Part shown: positions 1 through 6,467 of the stretch, piece after piece | Layout: the number at the start of each line of letters is the position of its first letter | Position numbering within the stretch: position 1 is the first letter of the stretch | Made by a program: the position numbers and the translations under genes | DNA from: Bacteroides sp. | GTDB lineage: Bacteria > Bacteroidota > Bacteroidia > Bacteroidales > SM23-62 | DNA: 9,785 nt | Reading direction: 5' to 3' | Assembly (NCBI GenBank): GCA_030667765.1 | Contig: DAOUVF010000075.1 | Span: forward strand, 1 to 9,785 | The notes under the pieces: model-generated | What the model saw: only the letters and a program-made list of their open reading frames with translations | What the model was told of the DNA's origin: nothing | Database searches by the model: none

Positions 1-115
1 AGGCTTTATAAACAGGATTTCCGGCAGCCTGGAACTGAAAAACCTCCAGTGCCAACTCACGAAACTGTTCATCACTGCTGATGCCAAAGATCCGATCCGC
101 GGAAATCTTCACCAT
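1..115 (-). CDS. LuxE-like acyl-protein synthetase / acyltransferase, N-terminal fragment
   Basis: Partial gene running off the left edge of the window; 38 complete codons are visible. The ATG at 115-113 has an in-frame TAA four codons upstream, and no other upstream start is possible. The translation begins MVKISADRIFGISSDEQF and continues with an LALEVFQFQ block followed by NPVYKA. This resembles the N-terminus of the LuxE / acyl-protein synthetase-like proteins common in Bacteroidota, where a D-x-F...ALE(I/V)F(R/Q)(F/Y)Q...NPVY pattern recurs. LuxE activates fatty acids by ATP-dependent acyl-adenylate formation in luminous bacteria; the role of the Bacteroidota homologues is not established. 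The catalytic part lies outside the window, so the assignment rests on the N-terminal pattern alone. It lies 99 bases downstream of pgk on the same strand, and no TAnnTTTG element is visible in the gap, so co-transcription with pgk is possible. Confidence 0.6.
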   Translation of the reverse strand, partial: MVKISADRIFGISSDEQFRELALEVFQFQAAGNPVYKA

Positions 116-214
116 CCTGTAAAATTAAGAAAAGCGACGGCAAAGAGCTTTACTTCAATAATAATTATGTGGTTGGTATCAGGAAGGGGTGTTTAAATAC
201 CTCTTACTGAATTA

Positions 215-1405
215 TTAGCCCCGTATTGCCTTGATGCCGGGAAGCTCTTTGCCTTCGATATACTCCAGCATGGCGCCGCCACCTGTTGAAACATAGCTGA
301 CCTTGTCCTTTAAATGGTATTTGTTGACGGCCGCCACAGAATCACCCCCGCCTACCAGGCTGAATGCGCCTTTTGCAGTGGCATCTGCTATGGCCAGGGC
401 GATACTTTTGGTGCCATTCTGGAAGTTTTCCATTTCAAAGACACCCATAGGGCCATTCCAGAGTATGGTTTTCGACTCGGCAATCACTTCATTGAATTTC
501 TGAATGCTATCAGGCCCGATATCCAGTCCCATCCAGCCCTCAGGAACCTCATCGATAGATGTTGTCTGAGTGGCAGCTTCGTTCTCAAATTTATCAGCGA
601 CAACATTATCTACCGGAAGCAGGAGTTGGACCCCCTTGTCCTTTGCTTTTGCGATCAGGTCACGTGCCAGGTCCAGTTTGTCTTCCTCGCAGAGAGATGA
701 ACCGATATTACCTCCCATGGCCTTGATGAAAGTATAGGTCATACCTCCTCCGATGATCAGGTTGTCTGCCTTCTCCATTAGGTTTTCAATGATCAGGATC
801 TTGTCAGAAACCTTGGCGCCACCCATCACGGCAGTAAATGGCTTCTCCGAACCATGCAGGATCTTGTCCATGCTATTCAGTTCGTCATTGATCAGGTAAC
901 CGAACATCCTGTCCCCCGGGAAAAACTGAGCCACAATGGTAGTCGATGCATGGGCCCTGTGCGCAGTACCAAAAGCAGAGTTCACATATACATCGGCTCC
1001 CTCTGCTAGTTTACCTGCAAATTCCTCATCCCCTTTGGTTTCTTCTTTATAGAACCTGAGATTTTCAAGCAACAGTACCTCGCCCGGCTTCAATGCTTTT
1101 TTCATTTCAAGGGTTTCACTGCCAATACAATCTGTGGCAAACTTTATCTCTGTTCCAAGTATTTCAGACAGGTAGGGGATTACATGCTTCAGTGAGAACT
1201 TTTCTTCTGGTCCTTCCTTCGGCCTGCCAAGATGAGACATCAGGATGACTGAACCTCCTTCACCAAGGATCTTGCTGATGGATGGAGCGGCTGCCCGGAT
1301 CCGGGTATCATCGCTTACTTCAAATTTATCATTTAACGGGACATTAAAGTCCACTCTCATGATCGCTTTCTTGCCTGTAAAGCCGTAATTATCAATTGTT
1401 TGCAT
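215..1405 (-). CDS. pgk: phosphoglycerate kinase
   Basis: Cytoplasmic glycolytic and gluconeogenic enzyme that transfers phosphate between 1,3-bisphosphoglycerate and ADP, giving 3-phosphoglycerate and ATP. The 396-residue product is full length for bacterial PGK. Family signatures are in order: RVDFNVPL (17-24) and HLGRP (58-62) for 3-phosphoglycerate binding, ENLRF (114-118), GTAHRAH (146-152), GGAKVSDKI (195-203), WNGPMGVFE (316-324) and the nucleotide-loop glycine blocks GGGDS (353-357) and TGGGA (374-378). One departure from the usual family sequence is VNSAFGTAH, where most PGKs have VNDAFGTAH. The ATG at 1405-1403 fits the usual N-terminus. There is no Shine-Dalgarno sequence, as usual in this phylum; a TAACTTTG promoter element lies 32 bases upstream of the start. 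The gene is divergent from holB and is followed on its own strand by the LuxE-like gene. Confidence 0.98.
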   Translation of the reverse strand: MQTIDNYGFTGKKAIMRVDFNVPLNDKFEVSDDTRIRAAAPSISKILGEGGSVILMSHLGRPKEGPEEKFSLKHVIPYLSEILGTEIKFATDCIGSETLEMKKALKPGEVLLLENLRFYKEETKGDEEFAGKLAEGADVYVNSAFGTAHRAHASTTIVAQFFPGDRMFGYLINDELNSMDKILHGSEKPFTAVMGGAKVSDKILIIENLMEKADNLIIGGGMTYTFIKAMGGNIGSSLCEEDKLDLARDLIAKAKDKGVQLLLPVDNVVADKFENEAATQTTSIDEVPEGWMGLDIGPDSIQKFNEVIAESKTILWNGPMGVFEMENFQNGTKSIALAIADATAKGAFSLVGGGDSVAAVNKYHLKDKVSYVSTGGGAMLEYIEGKELPGIKAIRG

Positions 1406-1437
1406 ACTAATATTGAGGATTAATTAAAATGGTTCGC

Positions 1438-1445
1438 CAAAGTTA
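1438..1445 (-). promoter_or_regulatory. Bacteroidota -7 promoter element for pgk
   Basis: On the minus strand the bases read TAACTTTG, a perfect match to the Bacteroidota -7 consensus TAnnTTTG. It sits 32 bases before the pgk ATG, predicting a transcript start near 1430 and a leader of about 25 bases. I see no TTTG at the expected -33 position. The element overlaps one arm of a 7-bp AT-rich inverted repeat (1442-1448 with 1460-1466) in the pgk-holB divergent region. Confidence 0.6.
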
Positions 1446-1497
1446 AAAAAGTATTTTAATTTTAACCCTGATCTTCTTTTATTTAATTCTTATCTCT

Positions 1498-2622
1498 ATG
1501 CGTTTTTCAGAAGTAGCAGGGCATGCTGATTTAAAGCAGCAACTGGTCCAGTCAGTCGCTGAACAGAGAGTACCACATGCCCAGCTGTTTCATGGACCCC
1601 AGGGTTCCGGAGCCCTGGTTTTAGCACTGGCTTATGCTACTTATCTGTCCTGCCAGGACCGCCAGGAGGAAGATTCCTGTGGGCTCTGTCCTTCCTGTCT
1701 GAAATATGACAGGCTGGTACATCCCGACCTTCATTTTGTCTTTCCTGTTTTCACTACCAAATCAGTCAAAAAAGACCCGGTGAGTGATGACTTCATCACA
1801 GAATGGCGCAATGCCCTGCTTGAAAGTCCCTATATAACACCAAATCAATGGTACAGTTACATCGGGATGGAAAACAAACAGGGATCCATCATTAAAAGGG
1901 AGAGCGAGGAGATCATGAAGAAACTCCAGCTTAAATCATACGAATCGGATTATAAGGTCATGATCATCTGGATGCCTGAAAAAATGAACCCGACAGCTTC
2001 CAATAAATTGCTCAAATTGATCGAAGAACCACCCCCGATGACCATTTTTCTCCTGGTACCTGAGGATACCGGTCCCATGCTCCCGACCATCCTTTCAAGG
2101 ACACAAATGATACGGGTTCCCAGGATAGCTGAGGAAGACCTCCTGGATGCCTTGAAAAAGAAACACTCCGTTTCTGATGAAATCCTGAAAAGTGCTGTGA
2201 AGATATCCGGGGGAAATTTTGTTAAAGCAGAGGAAAACCTCATGACTAGTGAGGATTCAGCTTACCAGTTGGAGCTATTCATTCGGATCATGAGATTGAC
2301 GTATTCCCGGGAGTTCCAGGCGATCTTTGAATGGGTGGAAGAGCTGTCGGTACTGGGCAGGGAAAGGCAGAAGGCATTCCTGGCCTATGCGATCAGGATG
2401 ATAAGGGAAAACTACCTTTTGAATAAGGAGCAAGGAGAACTGGTGCGTATGACGGCAGATGAGTCAAATTTCTCTAAAAAATTCTTCCCCTTTATCAATG
2501 ATGGAAATGTTCCTGTCATTGTGCAGGAACTGAATGAAGCCAGTATCCATATTGAAGTAAATGCTTATGCACGCATAGTATTCCTCGATTTTGCACTCAA
2601 GCTGGTGAAGCTGATCAGATAG
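1498..2622 (+). CDS. holB: DNA polymerase III clamp-loader subunit delta-prime
   Basis: Stator subunit of the clamp loader that opens and loads the beta sliding clamp during replication. The 374-residue protein has the AAA+ layout of the delta-prime/DnaX family. A degenerate P-loop GPQGSGAL lies at 33-40, with the Walker lysine replaced by Ala-39, so ATP hydrolysis is not expected. A four-cysteine zinc module follows (Cys52, Cys61, Cys64, Cys67). The characteristic block SNKLLKLIEEPP is at 168-179. An SRT tripeptide at 200-202 stands at the family SRC position, keeping the arginine finger Arg201 that acts on the neighbouring DnaX ATPase. The C-terminal third is helical and poorly conserved, as expected of the collar domain. 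The ATG at 1498 matches the start expected before the first helix (RFSEVAGH). No clean TAnnTTTG element is seen upstream on this strand. It is followed after 33 bases by ricT. Confidence 0.93.
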   Translation: MRFSEVAGHADLKQQLVQSVAEQRVPHAQLFHGPQGSGALVLALAYATYLSCQDRQEEDSCGLCPSCLKYDRLVHPDLHFVFPVFTTKSVKKDPVSDDFITEWRNALLESPYITPNQWYSYIGMENKQGSIIKRESEEIMKKLQLKSYESDYKVMIIWMPEKMNPTASNKLLKLIEEPPPMTIFLLVPEDTGPMLPTILSRTQMIRVPRIAEEDLLDALKKKHSVSDEILKSAVKISGGNFVKAEENLMTSEDSAYQLELFIRIMRLTYSREFQAIFEWVEELSVLGRERQKAFLAYAIRMIRENYLLNKEQGELVRMTADESNFSKKFFPFINDGNVPVIVQELNEASIHIEVNAYARIVFLDFALKLVKLIR

Positions 2623-2639
2623 GGATGCAGGAATTTTCT

Positions 2640-2647
2640 TATTTTTG
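2640..2647 (+). promoter_or_regulatory. possible -7 promoter element before ricT
   Basis: TATTTTTG matches TAnnTTTG and lies in the 33-base holB-ricT gap, with only 8 bases between it and the ricT ATG. If used, it would give a nearly leaderless ricT transcript independent of holB. No -33 TTTG is visible, and a T-rich gap can yield such a match by chance, so this is tentative. Confidence 0.35.
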
Positions 2648-2655
2648 TTACCATT

Positions 2656-3792
2656 ATGGCAGAGAGCGGATATATTTGCAATAACAGGGGTGAACATTAC
2701 AAATTGCCATACAACAAAAGCTGCGGTTGCAGCAAACTGGCAACAACTGACTGGCTAAAAGATATTCCTGGCGCGAATGATTTCAATGATATTATTGAGG
2801 TAAGATTCAAAAACACCCGAAAAGGTTATTACCGGAATGTTCACAATATACGATTCAGGAGTGGAGATGTGGTAGCTGTTGAGGCTTCCCCCGGGCATGA
2901 TATAGGAGTGGTATCCCTGACAGGGGAACTGGTACTCCGGCAGTTATTTAAATACGGTATCTCAAAGGATTCCGAGGAGCTGAAGAAGGTTTACCGTAAG
3001 GCAAAATCCGCAGATATAGATAAATGGAAGGATTCAATATTGCTTGAACATGATACCATGATCAGGTCAAGGCAGATTGCAGATGATCTTGATCTTGGCA
3101 TGAAGATCGGGGATGTAGAATACCAGGGGGACAAAACAAAAGCCATCTTCTATTATATCGCCGATGAACGGGTTGATTTTCGACAACTCATTAAAGTACT
3201 TGCAGATGCTTTCAAAGTCAGGATTGAAATGCGTCAGATCGGGGCCAGGCAGGAAGCAGGGAGGATAGGAGGCATCGGTTCCTGTGGCAGGGAACTGTGC
3301 TGTGCAAGCTGGATGACCAGTTTTGTCTCGGTAACCACCAATGCTGCCCGTCACCAGGAAGTCAGCCTGAATCCACAGAAACTGGCCGGTCAATGCGGAA
3401 AGTTGAAATGCTGCCTCAATTATGAACTTAGCTCATACCTGGATGCCCAGAAGGATTTTCCAAACCGGAACACCGTTTTGGAAACCGTTGATGGTGATGC
3501 ATACCACCAGAAGACAGACATCTACCGTAACCTTTTCTGGTATGGTTTTGAAAGGGAAAATGCCTCCAATCTGGTGCCGGTCCCAGTAGATAGAGTAAAG
3601 GAGATCATCCGGCTGAATAAAGAGGGCAAGAAGGTTAAAACCCTTATTGATCCGGGTTCATTCCAGGAGGAAAAGCTGGATTTCCAGGATGATGTGGGAA
3701 AAGATAGCCTGACCAGGTTTGATGAAAACAGGAGCCGGTCAAAGAAGAAAAGGAAAAAGAGATATAAGAAAAAGTCACAGGACAGATCATGA
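2656..3792 (+). CDS. ricT: PSP1-domain protein, RicT/YaaT family
   Basis: Homologue of Bacillus subtilis RicT (YaaT), which with RicA and RicF forms a complex carrying iron-sulfur clusters and influencing RNase Y mRNA processing, sporulation and competence; the role in Bacteroidota is not established. The 378-residue protein has a short N-terminal cysteine segment (Cys8, Cys23, Cys25) ending in a conserved DWL (32-34), then the PSP1 core from about residue 45. Two cysteine clusters match those implicated in cluster binding in RicT: GSCGRELCC (Cys210, Cys215, Cys216) and QCGKLKCCLNYE (Cys247, Cys252, Cys253). A long tail follows, ending in a very basic stretch (359-378, mostly Lys/Arg) suggestive of nucleic-acid or ribosome contact. 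The gene follows holB by 33 bases, the same gene order as holB-yaaT in B. subtilis. Its stop codon overlaps the gldH start (ATGA), indicating translational coupling. Confidence 0.93.
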   Translation: MAESGYICNNRGEHYKLPYNKSCGCSKLATTDWLKDIPGANDFNDIIEVRFKNTRKGYYRNVHNIRFRSGDVVAVEASPGHDIGVVSLTGELVLRQLFKYGISKDSEELKKVYRKAKSADIDKWKDSILLEHDTMIRSRQIADDLDLGMKIGDVEYQGDKTKAIFYYIADERVDFRQLIKVLADAFKVRIEMRQIGARQEAGRIGGIGSCGRELCCASWMTSFVSVTTNAARHQEVSLNPQKLAGQCGKLKCCLNYELSSYLDAQKDFPNRNTVLETVDGDAYHQKTDIYRNLFWYGFERENASNLVPVPVDRVKEIIRLNKEGKKVKTLIDPGSFQEEKLDFQDDVGKDSLTRFDENRSRSKKKRKKRYKKKSQDRS

Positions 3793-4253
3793 GATTTCCA
3801 CTACTTTTTTCTGTTTGCAGCCTGTTGATCCTGCTTTCCTGTGACCCCGGCAGGGTTTATGAGAAGAACATTAAAATTCCTGAAGGGATATGGGACAAGG
3901 ATAATAAGGTAAGCTTTGAGGTTTTTATCGACGATACTGTCAGTGCACACAACCTGTATGTGAACGTCAGGAATACAAGTCTTTATCCTTTTAGCAATCT
4001 CTACCTCTTTATCGAAACGACAGCTCCCTCAGGTCACACCATCCGAGAAACCTTTGAAATCACCCTGTCTGATGACCGGGGAAAATGGCTTGGAAGCGGA
4101 TTGGGTGATATTTGGGATCTCCAGCAGATCTATAAGGATAATGTAAGATTTGCCCAACGTGGCAAATATACCATCGAATACCAGCAGGGAATGCGTATGG
4201 ATAGACTTCCATTCGTACTCGATGTAGGGTTACGGATAGAAGTGGGAAAGTAG
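3789..4253 (+). CDS. gldH: gliding motility lipoprotein GldH
   Basis: Envelope lipoprotein required for gliding in Flavobacterium johnsoniae; GldH homologues also occur in non-gliding Bacteroidota. The 154-residue product starts with a short signal peptide whose hydrophobic core runs into a textbook lipobox, LLSC (15-18), so Cys18 should be lipidated. The mature part opens with DPGRVYEKN and continues with family features: IPEGIW, an NTSLYPFSNLYLF block (67-79) and a glycine/tryptophan-rich WLGSGLGDIWD segment near 100-110. The length fits the family. The ATG at 3789 overlaps the ricT TGA by four bases, so its translation is probably coupled to ricT. Its presence suggests gliding or T9SS-related surface functions, in line with sprE and porX to the right, but it does not by itself prove motility. 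Confidence 0.92.
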   Translation: MRFPLLFSVCSLLILLSCDPGRVYEKNIKIPEGIWDKDNKVSFEVFIDDTVSAHNLYVNVRNTSLYPFSNLYLFIETTAPSGHTIRETFEITLSDDRGKWLGSGLGDIWDLQQIYKDNVRFAQRGKYTIEYQQGMRMDRLPFVLDVGLRIEVGK

Positions 4254-4276
4254 CTTAAATTGATCTCCTGATCAGG

Positions 4277-4984
4277 GTGGGAAAGGGAAAACTAGGTAAA
4301 TTCGAGGAGATGAAGACATTTGATAATGTCTTCCAGCCAGCAATCGAGCAGGTTTTTCATAAAGATTTTGAGTTTAAGGGACATTGGGCGTCCCGCTATT
4401 TCAGGAACAAGCATCCCATCATCCTTGAATTGGGATGTGGTAAAGGTGAATATACCATTGGCCTGGCAGAAAGTTTTCCTGACATTAATTTTATCGGGAT
4501 CGATATCAAGGGGGCACGTATCTGGACAGGTGCCAGAAAGGCCTACCTGGAGAAGATCCTCAATGTTGCCTTTATCCGCACCAGGATAGAATTTGTCAAT
4601 TCATTTTTCAGTCCCGCTGAAGTCGATGAGATATGGCTGACATTTCCGGACCCGCAGCTGAAAAAGAGACGCAATAAAAAACGACTTACGGCAGCGCGTT
4701 TTCTGAACCTTTACCGCAAGGTCCTGAAAGATAATGGGATCATTCACCTGAAAACGGATAATCCCATATTGTACGAATACACCCTGGAGTTGGCCAGGCT
4801 GAACAAGCTCAGGGTCGAATATGCTACAAATAACCTCTATGGCAGTGAATCCCCGGAACTGGTCCATGGGATACGGACCTTTTATGAGAAGCAATTCATA
4901 GAGGAAGGATTAAATATTCATTATTTACAATTCAGACTACCCAGTGGCAAAAATATCATGGAACAGGCAGAAGGAGGAGAATAA
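4277..4984 (+). CDS. trmB: tRNA (guanine-N7-)-methyltransferase TrmB
   Basis: SAM-dependent enzyme that forms m7G46 in the tRNA variable loop. The 235-residue protein has a Rossmann methyltransferase fold with SAM motif I ILELGCGKGEYT (49-60) and the acidic end of strand 2, FIGIDIKGAR (72-81). It also has the family signature FPDPQLKKRRNKKR (123-136; usually FPDPWxKKRHxKRR), then HLKTDN (157-162) and a TFYE motif (201-204) that corresponds to the family TxYE. The start is GTG at 4277: it gives the expected VGKGKL...F N-terminus (commonly MGKxKLxxF), and an in-frame TAA at 4256-4258 blocks anything upstream. The gene begins 23 bases after gldH, and its last 41 bases overlap the next gene in another frame. 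Confidence 0.95.
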   Translation: MGKGKLGKFEEMKTFDNVFQPAIEQVFHKDFEFKGHWASRYFRNKHPIILELGCGKGEYTIGLAESFPDINFIGIDIKGARIWTGARKAYLEKILNVAFIRTRIEFVNSFFSPAEVDEIWLTFPDPQLKKRRNKKRLTAARFLNLYRKVLKDNGIIHLKTDNPILYEYTLELARLNKLRVEYATNNLYGSESPELVHGIRTFYEKQFIEEGLNIHYLQFRLPSGKNIMEQAEGGE

Positions 4985-5306
4985 AGATTTTTTCTCCAGG
5001 GTTTATGAAATAGCAAAACTGGTTCCACATGGCAGGGTCACCTCATACGGTGCCATTGCCAGGTGTATTGGCTCACCCCAGGCAGCCAGGATGGTGGGAT
5101 GGGCCATGAACCAGGCAAATAGCCATCCTGAATTCATCCCGGCTCACCGGGTGGTGAATCGCACAGGTTTGTTAAGCGGCAAACATCATTTTGGAGGTCC
5201 CCGCGTAATGCAGGAGTTATTAGAGAGTGAAGGGGTCAGGATCGAAGATGACCGGGTGGTGAATTTCAGCAGTTTATTCTGGGATCCGTCCCCGGAATTA
5301 ATCTAA
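4944..5306 (+). CDS. alkyltransferase-like protein (ATL), cysteine-free MGMT homologue
   Basis: A 120-residue protein matching the DNA-binding C-terminal domain of O6-alkylguanine-DNA alkyltransferases. The helix-turn-helix region has GRVTSYGAIAR (30-40) and SPQAARMVGWAM (44-55). Tyr35 and Arg49 align with the nucleotide-flipping Tyr114 and Arg128 of human AGT. The acceptor motif PCHRV is PAHRV here (66-70), so Ala67 replaces the catalytic cysteine; the only cysteine, Cys41, lies elsewhere. By analogy with bacterial and yeast ATL proteins it probably binds O6-alkylguanine and hands the lesion to nucleotide excision repair instead of repairing it directly. The start is the GTG at 4944, inside trmB. 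No other start codon lies before the conserved KDFFSRVYE helix, so a 41-base overlap is implied. A truncated catalytic MGMT is less likely, because the rest of the domain is intact. Confidence 0.88.
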   Translation: MAKISWNRQKEENKDFFSRVYEIAKLVPHGRVTSYGAIARCIGSPQAARMVGWAMNQANSHPEFIPAHRVVNRTGLLSGKHHFGGPRVMQELLESEGVRIEDDRVVNFSSLFWDPSPELI

Positions 5307-5336
5307 ATAAAGATAAATTTTTTGGAATAATAATTG

Positions 5337-5344
5337 TAAATTTG
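5337..5344 (+). promoter_or_regulatory. -7 promoter element before mrp
   Basis: TAAATTTG matches TAnnTTTG exactly and ends 4 bases before the mrp ATG at 5349. Transcription would start at or beside the start codon, giving a leaderless mrp-nfu message. The gap between the ATL gene and mrp (5307-5348) is strongly AT-rich and contains no hairpin terminator, so readthrough from the upstream operon is also possible. No correctly spaced -33 TTTG is seen; a TTTG at 5321-5324 is too close. Confidence 0.5.
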
Positions 5345-5348
5345 GGCC

Positions 5349-6449
5349 ATGAAAATCTCAGAAAGTCAAGTATTGGAGGCATTGCGTAAGGTGAAATATC
5401 CGGGTAAGAGCCAGGATATTGTTTCCATGAACCTTGTATCAGACATACAGATTGAAGAAAATAAACTGGCATTCAGCCTCACATTTGAAAGGTCTAATGA
5501 TCCGGTCATCTCATCCGTCAGGAAAGCATGTGTCAAAGCCATTCATAAATACCTCGGGAAAGATGTTGAAATAGAAGGCAATATCCAGATAAAAGCCAAG
5601 GAAATAATTGCTGTTGACAGGATCCTTCCAGAAGTAAAGAACATCATTGCAGTGGCATCGGGCAAAGGCGGTGTTGGTAAGTCCACCGTGGCTGCAAACC
5701 TGGCCGTTGCAACAGCACGCCTGGGGTATGAAGTGGGACTCATTGATGCGGATATTTTCGGGCCGTCCATACCTAAAATGCTGAACGCAGAAAATCAACG
5801 TCCCTCAGTGGTAGTCGAAGACGGTAAGGAGCTGATGATCCCTGTTCAGAGCTACGGGGTCAGCTTGTTGTCCATAGGCTTTTTTGTGGATCCGGAGGAT
5901 GCAGTGGTGTGGAGAGGGCCTATGGCCACAGGTGCACTCAAACAATTTATTAGCCAGACAAAATGGGGTGAGCTGGATTATTTATTCGTAGACCTGCCAC
6001 CCGGCACCAGCGATATTCACCTGACCATGGTACAGGAAGTTTCCGTAACGGGTGCCGTTGTTGTTACAACACCCCAGCAAGTAGCCTTGGCAGATGCTTT
6101 GAAAGGGATCAACATGTTCAGGAGTGACAAGATCAATGTACCGGTGATCGGGCTGGTTGAGAATATGGCATGGTTCACACCGGAGGAATTACCTGACAGT
6201 AAATACTTTATTTTCGGGAAGGATGGTGGCAAGGAACTGGCGGCAAAACTGAATGTTCCCCTATTGGGACAGATTCCCATTGTGCAGGGGATATGTGAAG
6301 GCGGTGACCAGGGTAAGCCTGTCGTTCTGGATTCCAATTCACCTGTGGCTGAAGCATTTGACGATTTGGCAAAAAATGTGATCAGGGAGACCGACAGGAG
6401 AAATGCTGACTTACCCCCGACAAAAATGGTAGAGATAACGAAAAAATAG
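5349..6449 (+). CDS. mrp: Mrp/ApbC/NBP35-family iron-sulfur cluster ATPase with N-terminal MIP18 domain
   Basis: P-loop ATPase that assembles or carries Fe-S clusters to apoproteins in the cytoplasm. The 366-residue protein has an N-terminal MIP18/DUF59 domain (about 1-85, including PGKSQDIVSMNLVSDI) and then the Mrp NTPase domain. That domain carries the deviant Walker A SGKGGVGKST (104-113) with signature lysine Lys106, switch I DADIFGPSIPKML (133-145), Walker B LFVDLPPGTSD (212-222) and TTPQQVALADALKG (240-253). Where E. coli ApbC and eukaryotic homologues have a CxxC for a bridging cluster, this protein reads ENMAWFTPEELPDSKYFIFG (271-290) with no cysteine. The only cysteines in the protein are Cys61 and Cys316. 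This form appears typical of Bacteroidota Mrp. The ATG at 5349 follows a promoter element by 4 bases; the Nfu gene follows after 18 bases. Confidence 0.95.
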   Translation: MKISESQVLEALRKVKYPGKSQDIVSMNLVSDIQIEENKLAFSLTFERSNDPVISSVRKACVKAIHKYLGKDVEIEGNIQIKAKEIIAVDRILPEVKNIIAVASGKGGVGKSTVAANLAVATARLGYEVGLIDADIFGPSIPKMLNAENQRPSVVVEDGKELMIPVQSYGVSLLSIGFFVDPEDAVVWRGPMATGALKQFISQTKWGELDYLFVDLPPGTSDIHLTMVQEVSVTGAVVVTTPQQVALADALKGINMFRSDKINVPVIGLVENMAWFTPEELPDSKYFIFGKDGGKELAAKLNVPLLGQIPIVQGICEGGDQGKPVVLDSNSPVAEAFDDLAKNVIRETDRRNADLPPTKMVEITKK

Positions 6450-6467
6450 ATCCTAATACAATATATC

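Noticed and set aside
184..205. Nine-base-pair imperfect palindrome with a TTAA loop between pgk and the LuxE-like gene, considered as the pgk terminator.
   Set aside because: The two G-T wobbles pair only in plus-strand RNA; in the minus-strand transcript, the direction of pgk, they become A-C mismatches, and no U-tract follows. It is probably chance.
314..700. Open frame of 128 codons on the plus strand opposite pgk.
   Set aside because: It is fully contained within the conserved pgk coding region, has no promoter or ribosome-binding context and resembles no family.
1442..1466. GTTAAAA / TTTTAAC inverted repeat in the pgk-holB divergent region, considered as an operator.
   Set aside because: The arms are almost pure A/T in an A/T-rich gap and the 11-base spacing has no known matching regulator, so chance is the simpler explanation.
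4971..4980. Strong Shine-Dalgarno-like AAGGAGGAGA near the end of trmB, considered as a ribosome binding site for a shorter ATL protein.
   Set aside because: No start codon lies 5-12 bases downstream in the ATL frame, and starting later would cut into the conserved domain. Bacteroidota rarely use such sites.
5265..5348. AT-rich gap after the ATL gene, considered as a terminator or small RNA locus.
   Set aside because: No stem-loop of more than a few base pairs can be drawn; apart from the TAAATTTG element it shows no structure.
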